The notes under the pieces are model-generated. The model saw only the letters and a list, made by a program, of their open reading frames with translations. It was not told where the DNA came from and did not search any database. Positions 17,233-26,348 of a stretch of 64,000 bases of DNA are shown one piece after another. The position numbers and the translations under genes were made by a program. This stretch comes from Salinarimonas ramus. Its GTDB lineage: Bacteria; Pseudomonadota; Alphaproteobacteria; Rhizobiales; Beijerinckiaceae. Position 1 is the stretch's first letter; each line of letters begins with the position of its first letter. The stretch spans positions 310,001 to 374,000 of the forward strand of contig NZ_BMMF01000003.1 in NCBI RefSeq assembly GCF_014645695.1, in the 5' to 3' direction.

Positions 17233-18975
17233 ATGTCTCTCGCTGCGCGCCTCGCCGCGCTGGTCCTCGCCGCGATCCTTCCGCTCATTGCCGCGCTCGC
17301 CCTGGCTCAGCGCGGGCTCTATCGCGACCAGGAGGCGGATGTCCGCGCCGAGGCGCTCCACCAGGTCCGGTTCCTCTCGGGAGAGCTGTCGCAGATCGTC
17401 GACGGCATCCGGCAGGTGCAGAGCGTCCTCGTCGAGATTCCCGCGATCCGAGAGGGCGACGGCGAGTCCTGCTCGGGGATCCTCGATCGGGTCGTCGCCG
17501 GCGATGCGCTGCTGAACAACGTCCTCGTCGCCGACCGGGCGGGTCGGCTCGTCTGCGACGGTGTCCACCAGCCGGAAGACCTATCGAGCTATTCGGTCGC
17601 CGACCGCGACTATTTTCGCGAGGCGCGCCGCACGGGGGAGTTCGCCATCGGGACCTGGGCGGTCGGCCGCTCGACCGGCGTGCCGGTCGTGCATTTCGCC
17701 AGCCCCATTCAGGACGACCTCGGCCGCTTCCAAGGCGCCATCATCACGGCGATCGACCTCGCCGCCCTGGGCGAGCGGCTGGACCGCGGACGCTGGAACT
17801 CCGATCACGCGACGCGCGTCGCCGATCGCGAGGGCACGATCCTGCTGCGTCATCCCGACAACGACGCCTATACCGGCCAGCGCATGACGCCGGCCCTCCT
17901 CGCCCTCCTCGACGACGCCGCGCCGGGCACGGCGGACGTGACGGAGACGGTCGACGGCGTGCCGCGCATCCTCGGCTACGTGCCGCCGGCGGCCAATCTC
18001 GGCTCGTTCTACGTCGGCATCGGCGTCAGCCGCGACGAGGCCTACGCCATCCTCGACCAGGCGAACTGGCGCGGCCTCCTCGTCATGCTGCTCGCCGGCA
18101 TCGTCGCCGCGGCCGCCGCCTGGCTCGTGGCGCAGCGCGCCGTGCGTCGCCCGGTGCAGCGGGTCCTCGACACGGCGGAGCGGTGGCGCGCGGGCGATCT
18201 CGACGCGCGATCGGGTCTCACGGGCCGCGGCGAGATCGCGGCTCTCGGGCGCGCCTTCGACGCGCTGGCGGAGGACCTCCAGGCGACGCTCGGGCGCAAG
18301 GAGATGCTGCTGCGCGAGCTCGCCCATCGCACGATGAACAATCTCCAGGTCTTGGGCTCGCTGATGACGCTCCAGCGCAAGAGCGTCGGCGACGAGACCG
18401 CGCGCCGCGAGCTCGACGAAGCGGCGGGGCGCGTGCGTGCGATGGCGGCGGCCTATCGCAATCTCCACCGCTCGGGGAGCAGCGGGGGCTCGGTCGACTT
18501 CGCGCGCCTGCTCGAAGAGCTGTGCACGAGCGTCGAGGGCGGCCTGATGCCGGAGGGCTCGCGCTGCGTCGTCACCGCCATGCCCCTCGTCCTCGACGCC
18601 GAGACGGCGATGCCCATCGCGCTCGCGGCGAACGAGCTCCTCACCAACGCGGTGAAGCACGGCGGCGGTGAGGACGTCGAGGTGATCCTCGCGCCGGACG
18701 ACACGGCCTGGCGCCTGACGATCCGCAACCAGGGCCCGCCGCTCCCGGCGGGCTTCACGCCGCGCACGGCGACGGGCTTCGGCTTGCGCATGGTGGCTGC
18801 CATGGCGGACCAGGCGGGCGGTTCGCTGGAGATCGAATCGGAAGGCGGCTGGACGAGCTTCGCCGTGCGCTTCACCGCGGCCGCGGCGCGCCAGGCGTCG
18901 GCTCCGCGGGAGACGACGGCCCACGGCACCGGCAGGGACACGGGCGACGTCGCGACGTCGCCCTCCCCGGGCTGA
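17233..18975 (+). CDS. Membrane sensor histidine kinase (HisKA_2/HWE type)
   Basis: A 580-residue kinase. The N-terminal membrane helix (about 9-26) is followed by a periplasmic dCache-like sensor (30-278, with SVADRDYFREA and the FQGAIITAIDLAAL strand), a second helix (281-300), a HAMP linker, and a phosphoacceptor box LRELAHRTMNNLQVLGSL with His365. The ATPase N-box ANELLTNAVKHG and G-box TGFGLRM follow. HRxxNNLQ is characteristic of HisKA_2/HWE kinases of the alphaproteobacterial general stress and light responses. No response regulator is adjacent, so it is an orphan. ATG at 17233 follows GAAAGAAGAA; an upstream ATG would add 20 residues before the signal anchor. Confidence 0.88.
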   Translation: MSLAARLAALVLAAILPLIAALALAQRGLYRDQEADVRAEALHQVRFLSGELSQIVDGIRQVQSVLVEIPAIREGDGESCSGILDRVVAGDALLNNVLVADRAGRLVCDGVHQPEDLSSYSVADRDYFREARRTGEFAIGTWAVGRSTGVPVVHFASPIQDDLGRFQGAIITAIDLAALGERLDRGRWNSDHATRVADREGTILLRHPDNDAYTGQRMTPALLALLDDAAPGTADVTETVDGVPRILGYVPPAANLGSFYVGIGVSRDEAYAILDQANWRGLLVMLLAGIVAAAAAWLVAQRAVRRPVQRVLDTAERWRAGDLDARSGLTGRGEIAALGRAFDALAEDLQATLGRKEMLLRELAHRTMNNLQVLGSLMTLQRKSVGDETARRELDEAAGRVRAMAAAYRNLHRSGSSGGSVDFARLLEELCTSVEGGLMPEGSRCVVTAMPLVLDAETAMPIALAANELLTNAVKHGGGEDVEVILAPDDTAWRLTIRNQGPPLPAGFTPRTATGFGLRMVAAMADQAGGSLEIESEGGWTSFAVRFTAAAARQASAPRETTAHGTGRDTGDVATSPSPG

Positions 18976-18990
18976 AGGGACGGCTCGCCC

Positions 18991-19590
18991 TCAGCGGGCG
19001 AGCGCGACCGGGGCGCCGGAGCGCGAGAGCGCGCCCGACATCGAGCCGGGGCTGGCGCTGAGCCGCGCCGCCACGGCACCGCCCTGACGGTAGAGATAGA
19101 TCTGGTCGCCCCGCAGATCCCAGGCCGAGACGCGGCCGAGATCCTCGTTCTGGCAGCCGGCGCTCGAGGCGCGGTAGAGATCGAGCGAGGGCGTCGAGGA
19201 CAGGGTCACGCGGCAGGAGCCGCCGCCCGGCTCGCTGGCCCGCCAGGTGCCCACGAAGGTCGTGCGCGACACCCGCGGTGCCGCCTGGGTCGGCGTCTGG
19301 ATCGCGGCGACCTGCGGGGACGTGGGGACGTCCGACACGATCTGGTCGGTCGCGACGATCTGCGTGCTGTCGAGCGGCGGGGGCGCGAGCGGCTCCGCCT
19401 CGACGACGCCGGTGGGCGCGGCGAGCCCAGGCTCCAGAGGCGTCGTCGTGATGATTCCGGGTGAGGCGGCGACCGCCGGCTGCGGGCTCCCTCCTGCGAA
19501 GCGCGAGGACTGGCAGGCGGCGAGCGCCAGCACGCTCGCGGCGATCACCGTCGTACGGAGGACGAGGCGGGTGGCTTTCTGCGACGTCAT
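18991..19590 (-). CDS. Inh-domain outer-membrane lipoprotein (Omp19-like)
   Basis: A 199-residue predicted lipoprotein. The signal sequence ends in the lipobox VLALAAC (Cys26), followed by a long Pro/Thr/Ala-rich linker and a C-terminal Inh/AprI-like beta-barrel domain (VGTWRASEPGGGSCRVTLSS ... GCQNEDLGRVSAWDLRGDQIYLY) with the two cysteines that form the domain's disulfide. This layout matches Brucella Omp19, a protease-inhibitor-like outer membrane lipoprotein (family knowledge). Three in-frame ATGs exist (19590, 19599, 19644); I chose 19590 because it gives a normal-length signal peptide and has GGATGGA just upstream. Confidence 0.8.
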   Translation of the reverse strand: MTSQKATRLVLRTTVIAASVLALAACQSSRFAGGSPQPAVAASPGIITTTPLEPGLAAPTGVVEAEPLAPPPLDSTQIVATDQIVSDVPTSPQVAAIQTPTQAAPRVSRTTFVGTWRASEPGGGSCRVTLSSTPSLDLYRASSAGCQNEDLGRVSAWDLRGDQIYLYRQGGAVAARLSASPGSMSGALSRSGAPVALAR

Positions 19591-19702
19591 CGGGTCCATC
19601 CGGGGCTCGAGGGCGCGGATTTCGCGCCGTGGGTCGAGGTTCATCGTCCTAGCCGATCTTGGTTGCGAGAGAGTGAAGCACGAATGTGGCGGTTCGGGAA
19701 AC

Positions 19703-19740
19703 GGCAACGGCCGCGCAGGGTTCGCCCACGCGGCCGAGTT
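19703..19740 (-). terminator. Possible terminator of the sdh operon
   Basis: CGGCCGCG (19708-19715) pairs with CGCGGCCG (19729-19736), an 8-bp perfect stem with a 13-base loop. On the minus strand it is followed by TTGCCGTTTCCC. It lies 25 bases past the sdhB stop and before the lipoprotein gene. Confidence 0.5.
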
Positions 19741-19762
19741 CCTCTTTCGCGAGGGTGACGCC

Positions 19763-20545
19763 TCAGACGTGGCGCGTCACCATCATCTTCTTGACCTCGG
19801 CGATGGCCTTGGCGGGGTTGAGCCCCTTCGGGCAGGCGTTGGCGCAGTTCATGATGGTGTGGCAGCGATAGAGCTTGAAGGGGTCTTCCAGCTTGTCGAG
19901 GCGCTCGCCCGTCATCTCGTCGCGGCTGTCGGCGAGCCAGCGATAGGCGTGCAGCAGCGCCGCGGGGCCGAGGAAGCGATCGCCGTTCCACCAATAGGAC
20001 GGACAGGCCGTGGTGCAGCAGGCGCACAGGATGCACTCGTAGAGCCCGTCGAGCTGGACGCGATCCTCCGGCGTCTGGCGCCACTCGGCCTCCGGCGCGG
20101 GGGTCTGCGTCTGCAGCCAGGGCTCCACCGAGGCATGCTGGGCGAAGAACTGCGTCAGGTCGGGAACGAGGTCCTTCAGCACCGGCATGTGCGGCAGGGG
20201 ATAGATCTTCACCGCGCCCGAGCCGCATTCGTCGATGCCGCGGGTGCAGGCGATGGTGTTCTGCCCCTGGATGTTCATGGCGCACGAGCCGCAGATGCCC
20301 TCGCGGCACGAGCGCCGGAAGGTCAGCGTCGGGTCGACCTTGTTCTTGATCCAGATGAGGGCGTCGAGAACCATCGGCCCGCAATCCTCGCGGTCGACGT
20401 AGTAGGTGTCGATGCGCGGGTTCTCGGTCTCGTCGGGGTTCCAGCGATAGATCCGGAACTCCTGCAGCCGCTTCCCGTCGACGGGCTTCGGCCAGACCTT
20501 GCCCTCGCGATACTGGGAGTTCTTGGGGAGGGAGAATTCGGCCAC
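19763..20545 (-). CDS. sdhB: Succinate dehydrogenase iron-sulfur subunit
   Basis: The 260-residue subunit that carries electrons from SdhA flavin to quinone through three clusters. The [2Fe-2S] motif ([12 protein letters not shown]) and the C-terminal ferredoxin motifs ([31 protein letters not shown]) are complete. The start is GTG at 20543-20545, only 3 bases after the stop of the vapD-like gene. Its Shine-Dalgarno GGAG is embedded in the last codons of that gene, so sdhB translation now depends on the inserted gene's end. Operon order on the minus strand is sdhC-sdhD-sdhA-vapD-sdhB. Confidence 0.96.
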   Translation of the reverse strand: MAEFSLPKNSQYREGKVWPKPVDGKRLQEFRIYRWNPDETENPRIDTYYVDREDCGPMVLDALIWIKNKVDPTLTFRRSCREGICGSCAMNIQGQNTIACTRGIDECGSGAVKIYPLPHMPVLKDLVPDLTQFFAQHASVEPWLQTQTPAPEAEWRQTPEDRVQLDGLYECILCACCTTACPSYWWNGDRFLGPAALLHAYRWLADSRDEMTGERLDKLEDPFKLYRCHTIMNCANACPKGLNPAKAIAEVKKMMVTRHV

Positions 20546-20548
20546 GTG

Positions 20549-20848
20549 TTACTCCGCGTCTTCATCTTCGAGGGCGATCTTCAGATCGTTGTTCTCCTCG
20601 ATCCGCAGCATCCTGATGTCCCGGACGGCCGGCGTGAACCAATCATACTTCTTCGCGAGCTTCTGGACGACGGTCACGCAACGAACTGCATCTACGGTAT
20701 CGTCACCGAAATAGGTGCTGCCCTGCTTCCATTCGAAGCCTCTTGCAGTAAGAAAGCGCCGTATGTCCGCATAAGCATTGTTCGCATTGTTGCCGTGGTA
20801 AAGCTCGCTGAGCATTTGTTGGTCGAGATCGAACACGATCGCGTACAT
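20549..20848 (-). CDS. vapD: VapD-family (Cas2-like) endoribonuclease homologue inserted in the sdh operon
   Basis: A 99-residue protein matching the virulence-associated protein D family: MYAIVFDLD at the N-terminus (conserved Asp7), AYADIRRFLTARGF, KQGSTYFGDD, and DIRMLRIEENNDLKIAL. VapD proteins have a Cas2-like ferredoxin fold and some cut mRNA (family knowledge). ATG at 20848 follows GGAGG by about four bases and is preferred to an ATG at 20893 that is too close to its GAGGA. GC is near 50%, far below the surrounding genes, and it uses TAA as stop, so it looks acquired. It fills the sdhA-sdhB junction with 2-3 base spacing to sdhB. No antitoxin-like VapX partner is seen. Confidence 0.85.
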   Translation of the reverse strand: MYAIVFDLDQQMLSELYHGNNANNAYADIRRFLTARGFEWKQGSTYFGDDTVDAVRCVTVVQKLAKKYDWFTPAVRDIRMLRIEENNDLKIALEDEDAE

Positions 20849-20897
20849 GCTGCCTCCGCGTCTGCGATTGTGCCCGATCCCGGCCACCGTCATGTCC

Positions 20898-22739
20898 TCA
20901 GTACACCCGCGCCTTCGGCGCGATGTACTCGATCTCGTTCGAGAGCGTGTAGGTGTGGACCGGGCGGTAGTCGATCGTGACCTGGCCCTTGCCCTCGTCG
21001 CACCAGGCGAGAGTGTGCTTCATCCACTCCTTGTCGTCGCGATCCGGATGATCCTCGCGGGCGTGGGCGCCGCGGGATTCGGTGCGGTTCGCGGCCGATT
21101 CCATCGTCACCACCGCCTGGGTGATCAGGTTGTCGAACTCGAGCGTCTCGATCAGGTCGGTGTTGAAGATCAGCGAGCGGTCCTTGGTGGACACGTCCCC
21201 GATGCCGCCCCAGACCTCGTGGATCAGCGACTTGCCCTCGTCGAGCACCTCGCCGGTGCGGAAGACCGCGCAATTGTTCTGCATGGTCTTCTGCATCTGC
21301 AGGCGCAGCTCGGCGGTTGGCGTCGCGCCGTTGGCGTTGCGGAAGCGGTCGAGGCGCGAAAGCGCCTTGTCGGCGGAGCCCGCCGGCAGCGGCGCCTGGC
21401 TCTCGCCGGCCTTGACGATCTCGGCGCAGCGCAGGCCCGCCGCGCGGCCGAAGACGACGAGGTCGATCAGCGAGTTCGAGCCGAGCCGGTTGGCGCCGTG
21501 GACGGAGACGCAGGCCGCCTCGCCGATGGCCATCAGGCCCGGCACCACCGAATCCGGATCGCCGTTCTTCTTGGTCAGCACCTCGCCGTAGAAGTTCGTC
21601 GGGATGCCGCCCATGTTGTAGTGCACGGTCGGCAGGACCGGGATCGGCTCCTTCGTCACGTCGACGCCGGCGAAGATCTTGGCGCTCTCCGAGATGCCCG
21701 GAAGGCGCTCGTGGAGGATCTTCGGATCGAGGTGGTCGAGGTGGAGGTGGATGTGGTCCCCCTCCTTGCCGACGCCGCGACCGCCGCGGATCTCCATCGT
21801 CATGGCGCGCGAGACGACGTCGCGCGAGGCGAGGTCCTTCGCGGAGGGTGCGTAGCGCTCCATGAAGCGCTCTCCCTCGGAATTCGTCAGGTAGCCGCCC
21901 TCGCCGCGCGCGCCCTCGGTGATCAGGCAGCCCGCGCCGTAGATGCCGGTGGGGTGGAACTGCACGAATTCCATGTCCTGCAGGGGCAGGCCGGCGCGCA
22001 GCACCATGGCGTTGCCGTCGCCGGTGCAGGTATGGGCGGACGTCGCCGAGAAATAGGCGCGGCCGTACCCGCCGGTGGCGAGGATCACCATCTGGGCGCG
22101 GAAGCGGTGGATCGTGCCCGTCGTCATGTCGAGGGCGACGATGCCGCGGCAGCGCCCTTCCTCGTCCATGATCAGGTCGATGGCGAAGTACTCGATGAAG
22201 AAGTTCGTGTCGTTCTTCAGCGCCGCGCCGTAGAGCGTGTGCAGGATGGCGTGGCCCGTGCGGTCGGCGGCGGCGCAGGTGCGCTGGGCGGTGCCCTCGC
22301 CGAAGCGGGTCGTCATGCCGCCGAAGGGCCGCTGGTAGATCTTGCCGGCCTCGGTCCGCGAGAAGGGCACGCCCCAATGCTCGAGCTCGTAGACGGCGGC
22401 GGGCGCGTGCCGGCACAGGTACTCGATGGCGTCCTGGTCGCCGAGCCAGTCCGACCCCTTCACGGTGTCGTACATGTGCCAGCGCCAATCGTCCTCGCCC
22501 ATGTTGCCGAGCGCGGCGGAGATGCCGCCCTGCGCCGCCACCGTGTGCGAGCGCGTGGGGAAGACCTTGGTCACGCAGGCCGTGCGCAGGCCCGCCTGCG
22601 AGCAGCCGACCGTCGCGCGCAGACCCGCGCCGCCGGCGCCGACGACCACCACGTCGAACGTGTGGTCCGTGATCGGATAGGCCGCGCCGTTGACGGACGG
22701 AGCGGCGCCGTCGGCCGCGGGGGAAGCGTCGTTCGCCAT
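20898..22739 (-). CDS. sdhA: Succinate dehydrogenase flavoprotein subunit
   Basis: The 613-residue catalytic subunit that oxidises succinate to fumarate in the TCA cycle. The FAD-binding Rossmann motif [12 protein letters not shown], the flavinylation histidine in [12 protein letters not shown], the active-site segment [23 protein letters not shown], and the C-terminal [23 protein letters not shown] are all present. Its stop is at 20898-20900. Two to three bases later an alternative ATG of the vapD-like frame occurs. In most relatives sdhB follows directly; here the vapD-like gene is interposed. Confidence 0.97.
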   Translation of the reverse strand: MANDASPAADGAAPSVNGAAYPITDHTFDVVVVGAGGAGLRATVGCSQAGLRTACVTKVFPTRSHTVAAQGGISAALGNMGEDDWRWHMYDTVKGSDWLGDQDAIEYLCRHAPAAVYELEHWGVPFSRTEAGKIYQRPFGGMTTRFGEGTAQRTCAAADRTGHAILHTLYGAALKNDTNFFIEYFAIDLIMDEEGRCRGIVALDMTTGTIHRFRAQMVILATGGYGRAYFSATSAHTCTGDGNAMVLRAGLPLQDMEFVQFHPTGIYGAGCLITEGARGEGGYLTNSEGERFMERYAPSAKDLASRDVVSRAMTMEIRGGRGVGKEGDHIHLHLDHLDPKILHERLPGISESAKIFAGVDVTKEPIPVLPTVHYNMGGIPTNFYGEVLTKKNGDPDSVVPGLMAIGEAACVSVHGANRLGSNSLIDLVVFGRAAGLRCAEIVKAGESQAPLPAGSADKALSRLDRFRNANGATPTAELRLQMQKTMQNNCAVFRTGEVLDEGKSLIHEVWGGIGDVSTKDRSLIFNTDLIETLEFDNLITQAVVTMESAANRTESRGAHAREDHPDRDDKEWMKHTLAWCDEGKGQVTIDYRPVHTYTLSNEIEYIAPKARVY

Positions 22740-22755
22740 TGTCTCGTATACTCCC

Positions 22756-23154
22756 TCAGAGCAAGGGGCCGAAGCTGACCTTCGCGATCGCGAAGAGGCT
22801 CGCCGCGCCGATGACGATCGCGAAGAACGTGTTCGCGATCACGGCGGCGATCTTCGCGCCCTTGCCGTGCACGTAGTCCTCGATGACGATCTGCATGCCC
22901 AGCCGCATGTGGACCGTGACCGATATGACGAAGAGCGCGAGCAGGATCGCGGCAAGGGGGTGCGACACGATCGCGACCGCCTCGGCGTAGGGCTGGCCCG
23001 CCACGAGCGCCACGATCACCACGAAGGGCAGCACCAGGAGCAGGTTCGACACCGCCGTGATGCGATGATGCCAGAAATGGTCGGTGCCCCCGCCGGAGGC
23101 GCCGAGACCCTTGGCGCGGGCGAGCGGGGTGCGGATGGAGTTGCGCGTGGCCAT
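22756..23154 (-). CDS. sdhD: Succinate dehydrogenase membrane anchor subunit D
   Basis: A 132-residue protein with three membrane helices (roughly 37-54, 65-85, 105-125) that, with SdhC, binds heme b and quinone. [17 protein letters not shown] and [17 protein letters not shown] contain the conserved histidine (heme ligand) and the quinone-site Asp/Tyr region. It lies 12 bases after sdhC and 16 bases before sdhA, so it is part of one transcript. Confidence 0.93.
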   Translation of the reverse strand: MATRNSIRTPLARAKGLGASGGGTDHFWHHRITAVSNLLLVLPFVVIVALVAGQPYAEAVAIVSHPLAAILLALFVISVTVHMRLGMQIVIEDYVHGKGAKIAAVIANTFFAIVIGAASLFAIAKVSFGPLL

Positions 23155-23166
23155 CGGGTCTCCTCC

Positions 23167-23574
23167 TCAGCGCGCGATCAGGGCGACGAGCCAGATCACC
23201 AGCGTCAGCGAGATCGAGCCGACGAGGGTGAGCTTGGCGAGCAGGAAGCGCTGCGAGGGCTCGAAGCCCTGGCCGAAATCCCACACGAAGTGGCGCACGC
23301 CGCCGAGCATGTGGTGCATCAGGGCCCAGGTGTAGGCGAAGAGCAGCAGATATCCGATGGGCGAGCCGAAGAACCAGGCGGCGGAGGCGTAGGACTCGGG
23401 CCCGGAGGCCAGCGACACGAACCAGAACGCGAGGAACACCGTGCCGACGTAGAGCACGATCGCCGTCGCGCGGTGGAAGATGGACATCGCCATCGTCCAG
23501 GTCCAGCGGTAGATCTGGAGATGGGGCGAAAGAGGCCGCTTGGCTTCCGCTCGTGCGCTCTCGGCTGACGCCAT
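23167..23574 (-). CDS. sdhC: Succinate dehydrogenase cytochrome b556 subunit
   Basis: A 135-residue first gene of the sdh operon. It starts with the RPLSPHLQIYRW motif and contains FHRATAIVLY and the heme-ligand segment HHMLGGVRHFVWD, with three membrane helices. It anchors SdhAB and takes part in quinone reduction. The 164-base upstream gap (23575-23738) should hold the sdh promoter; I could not pick a convincing box pair. Confidence 0.94.
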   Translation of the reverse strand: MASAESARAEAKRPLSPHLQIYRWTWTMAMSIFHRATAIVLYVGTVFLAFWFVSLASGPESYASAAWFFGSPIGYLLLFAYTWALMHHMLGGVRHFVWDFGQGFEPSQRFLLAKLTLVGSISLTLVIWLVALIAR

Positions 23575-23738
23575 GACTGCTGGCTCCTCGTACGCCTGCG
23601 GCGCGACGCCGCAAAAATGACAAAAGGCTCTCGCCGAGGGTAAGTATCGGATGCGTTCCCCGACGACAATGCGTCATCCCGCCTGGCGGGTTACAGTTTG
23701 GAGCGACTGTAAGCAACCCCTTCGGAGGTCGTAGGGAA

Positions 23739-24371
23739 TCATACGCGATCCTGGCGCGACTCCTTTGCGCGAAACACTTTGGGCCCTCCGGTCCCGGCGA
23801 TGCCCGCACCGGGATCCTTCGGCTCGCCCGAGCCGGGCGGTGCGCGGCGCTTGGCGAAGCGCGCCTTGGCGTAGGCCATTCCCTTGCGTCCCCCGTGCTT
23901 GACACCCTTGGCCGTGCCGAAGGCGAGGAGCCAGAACGCGCCGAAGCCGAGCCCGGCGGCGAGCGCGCCGGCGACCGTCACCGGCACCGCCGGCTCGTAG
24001 GCGCGATAGGCGGCGTCCGCGATCTGCGGGTCGGCCTCGCGCACCAGGACGAGCACCTGGCCGAGCCCATCGGACCGCGCCAGGCGCTCCGCCTGGCGCT
24101 CGAGCCGCGCGAGGCGCTCGGCGGCTTCGCGCGCGCTCTCGCCCTGGCGGCGCACGAGATCGTCGGGATTGGCCTCGAGCCTGCCGAGCGCGCCCTCGCG
24201 GTCGAGCCCGGCCTCGGCGGCGCTGTCGTCGAAGCGCGCGACGATCGCGGCGAGCTCGTCGATGGCGCCACCGAGGCGCTGCTCGTATTGCTGCGCGAAT
24301 TCCGGCCCCTGCGAGCCCGCGAGCGCGCCGACGAGCCCCATGCCCATGGCGGCGATGCGCGAAAGCGCCAT
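23739..24371 (-). CDS. DUF2937 family protein
   Basis: A 210-residue protein of a family found mainly in alphaproteobacteria, function unknown. The N-terminal MALSRIAAMGMGLVGALAGSQGPEFAQQYEQRLGGAIDEL, a charged central helical region likely to be coiled coil (about 60-110), and a C-terminal hydrophobic segment (about 128-150) before a basic tail suggest a membrane-anchored helical protein. Its ATG overlaps the stop of the upstream gene (ATGA at 24368-24371), so the two are translationally coupled with the WD40 gene ahead of them. Confidence 0.8.
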   Translation of the reverse strand: MALSRIAAMGMGLVGALAGSQGPEFAQQYEQRLGGAIDELAAIVARFDDSAAEAGLDREGALGRLEANPDDLVRRQGESAREAAERLARLERQAERLARSDGLGQVLVLVREADPQIADAAYRAYEPAVPVTVAGALAAGLGFGAFWLLAFGTAKGVKHGGRKGMAYAKARFAKRRAPPGSGEPKDPGAGIAGTGGPKVFRAKESRQDRV

Positions 24372-24661
24372 CAGACCCCCTCCCCCGCCGCGGCGGCGGC
24401 GAGGATCGCATCGCGCGTCACCGCTTCCGCCGGGGCCTGGATCTTGATCGCGCGGGTGCGCGCGCCGGGGATCATCAAGAGGATCACGGTCTCGGTGCCC
24501 GGGCAGGCGGGATCGGCGCAGACGATCTCGTTGACGCTCAAGGACGCGTCCTCCGGCAGCGCCAGCGTCTCGCGGGCCAGCGCCGCCACGCGGTCGAGCG
24601 CCGCGCGCTCGGGGCGGGCGCGGCCGAAACGCCGGGCGAGGCGCGCGAGCGGTCCGGTCAC
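24371..24661 (-). CDS. Conserved hypothetical protein (96 aa)
   Basis: A small protein with LPEDASLSVNEIVCADPACPGTETVILLMIPGARTRAIKIQAP as its most distinctive part. The CADPACPG segment with two cysteines could bind a metal or form a disulfide, but I do not recognise a characterised family. The start is GTG at 24659-24661, 5 bases after GAGG. That Shine-Dalgarno sits in the stop region of the WD40 gene, giving slight overlap. An ATG at 24697 would lengthen the protein by 12 residues inside the WD40 gene. It is coupled to DUF2937 downstream. Confidence 0.75.
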   Translation of the reverse strand: MTGPLARLARRFGRARPERAALDRVAALARETLALPEDASLSVNEIVCADPACPGTETVILLMIPGARTRAIKIQAPAEAVTRDAILAAAAAGEGV

Positions 24662-24668
24662 GCGCGCC

Positions 24669-25673
24669 TCACGGGAGCCGCAGGACGCCGCCGGCACCGT
24701 CGGCGGCCCCGAAGGCGAGGGTGTCGCCCTTGGCGTCCCACGTGAGCGCGGTGACGCCCGAGCCCTTCACCGCCGGCCGCACCAGGAGCTCGGATGCGTC
24801 GGTGAGGCGGATGAGGAGGATGCAGCCGTCCTGGTAGCCCGCGGCCACCACCGGGACGCGCGGATGGCAGGCGACACGCGAGACCTGAGCGGGCCGCACG
24901 CCGCACTCGCGCGGCTGCTTGCCCGTGGGGCCATCCTTCGAGTCGAACGGCCAGAGGATGACGGCGTCCGCGCCCGAGGTCGCGAGCCACTTGCCGTCCG
25001 CCGTCCAGGAGAGCGAGCGCGTCTTGCCGGGATAGCCCGACATGCGCATGTGCCCCTTGTCGGGCTGCAGGCGCCAGCCGTGGAGCGAATTTTCCTGCAT
25101 CGACGTCACGACGAAACGCCCGTCCGGCGACCAGACGACGTCGAGATGCGCGCCCTTCCACTCGAGCCGCTCCGGCTCGGTGTCGAGGTTGGGGAACCAC
25201 AGCGTCGCGCCGTCGACATGCGCCACCGCGAGGCGGTAGCCCTTCGGCGCGAAGGCGAGGCCGCGCACCGAGGACGGCGTCTCGCGCACGCGCTCCTTGC
25301 CCTTGGGATCGCGGGCGAAGACCTTCTTGCCGGCGGACCAGGCGACGCCGCCGTCCTTGTGCAGGGCGAGCGCGTCGATCCAGGCGAAGGCGCCGGCCTG
25401 CGCGAAGGTGCGCGTCGAGCCGTCGGGCCCGGTCACCGCCACGCGCCCGTCGTCGCCGCCGGTGACGAGCCGCTCGCCGTCGCTGGCCGCGGACAGGACG
25501 GAGCCGTCGGGATGGGCCTCCACCCGATGGCTCTCGCCGTCCTTGAACAGGAGGACGCCGCCGTCGCCGAGCGCGAAGGCGGCGACGTCGCCGAGGAAGG
25601 CGGTCGCGGTGACGTGCGCGCCGGTATCCACCGGGCGCACGAGCTCGACGAGGGAGGGCGCGTCGTTGGTCAT
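24669..25673 (-). CDS. WD40 repeat beta-propeller protein
   Basis: A 334-residue protein composed of about seven WD-like blades, with repeating elements such as SWTADGKWLATSGADAVILWPF, VWSPDGRFVVTSM and TWDAKGDTLAFGAADG. There is no signal peptide, so it should be cytosolic. WD40 propellers are protein-interaction platforms; no catalytic residues are evident. It is first in a three-gene operon with a small Cys-containing protein and a membrane-anchored DUF2937 protein, so the three probably act together. The specific role is unknown. Confidence 0.85.
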   Translation of the reverse strand: MTNDAPSLVELVRPVDTGAHVTATAFLGDVAAFALGDGGVLLFKDGESHRVEAHPDGSVLSAASDGERLVTGGDDGRVAVTGPDGSTRTFAQAGAFAWIDALALHKDGGVAWSAGKKVFARDPKGKERVRETPSSVRGLAFAPKGYRLAVAHVDGATLWFPNLDTEPERLEWKGAHLDVVWSPDGRFVVTSMQENSLHGWRLQPDKGHMRMSGYPGKTRSLSWTADGKWLATSGADAVILWPFDSKDGPTGKQPRECGVRPAQVSRVACHPRVPVVAAGYQDGCILLIRLTDASELLVRPAVKGSGVTALTWDAKGDTLAFGAADGAGGVLRLP

Positions 25674-25736
25674 GGCGCCCTGTCTACGCCCCTGCGCCGC
25701 CTCTTGGAAGAGGCGCGGCGCGCATGACCCGCGCGA

Positions 25737-26348
25737 TCAGAGGCTCGCCGCCGCGCGCGTCGCCTGGTCGTAATGCCCGGAGAGTCCCCGCAGCATCGCC
25801 GCGATCTCGGACAGGCGCCCTTCGTCGAGCGTCGTCGCGGAGAGCGGCTTCGTCAGCAGCGCGTCGCGGATCTCGCGATAGCGCAGGCACACGGCGCGCC
25901 CGCGCTCGGTGATCTCCACCGTCTTCTCCTTGCCGGCGCGCCCGGAGGCGACGAGGCCGGCGGCCTCGAGCTTCTTCACGCCGTAGGAGACGAGGTGCGT
26001 GTCCTCCACCGAGAGCACGAGACAGATGTCGGCGAGCTTCTTGGGGCGCCCGCGATGATTCACCGTGTGCAGCACGAGCACGTCGAGCGCGGAGAGATCC
26101 GGCACGCCCGCGGCCGACATGCAGCGCGTCATCCAGCGCTGGAAGGCGTGGCCTGCGAGGATGAGGCCGAACTCGAACTCGGACAGGGCGGGAAGGCCTG
26201 TCTCGGCGAGGTGGGCCGAGGAGACGACGGGGCCGACACCGCTCGGCGCGGAGCCTGCACCGCTCGGCGCGGGGCCCGTGCCGGTGCGCGTGCCGTCGGT
26301 CTCGACCTCGGTCTTGCGGGGAGGGCTCATGGGGCGTCTCTCGCTCAT
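25737..26348 (-). CDS. MarR-like winged-helix transcriptional regulator
   Basis: A 203-residue regulator with a winged-helix core at about 80-165 (LSALDVLVLHTVNHRGRPKKLADICLVLSVEDTHLVSYGVKKLEAAGLV, then the wing KEKTVEITERGRAV). The N-terminal 45 residues are low complexity (repeated GPAPSGAGSAPSG) and probably disordered. ATG at 26348 overlaps the stop of the TRAP large permease (ATGA), so it is the last gene of the dctPQM operon. It likely controls the transporter and the divergent oxoprolinase; the palindrome at 29447-29460 is the best candidate operator. An in-frame ATG at 26330 is possible. Confidence 0.82.
   Translation of the reverse strand: MSERRPMSPPRKTEVETDGTRTGTGPAPSGAGSAPSGVGPVVSSAHLAETGLPALSEFEFGLILAGHAFQRWMTRCMSAAGVPDLSALDVLVLHTVNHRGRPKKLADICLVLSVEDTHLVSYGVKKLEAAGLVASGRAGKEKTVEITERGRAVCLRYREIRDALLTKPLSATTLDEGRLSEIAAMLRGLSGHYDQATRAAASL

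Noticed and set aside
20847-22778. Plus-strand frame opposite sdhA
   Set aside because: Shadow of a highly conserved gene on the other strand.
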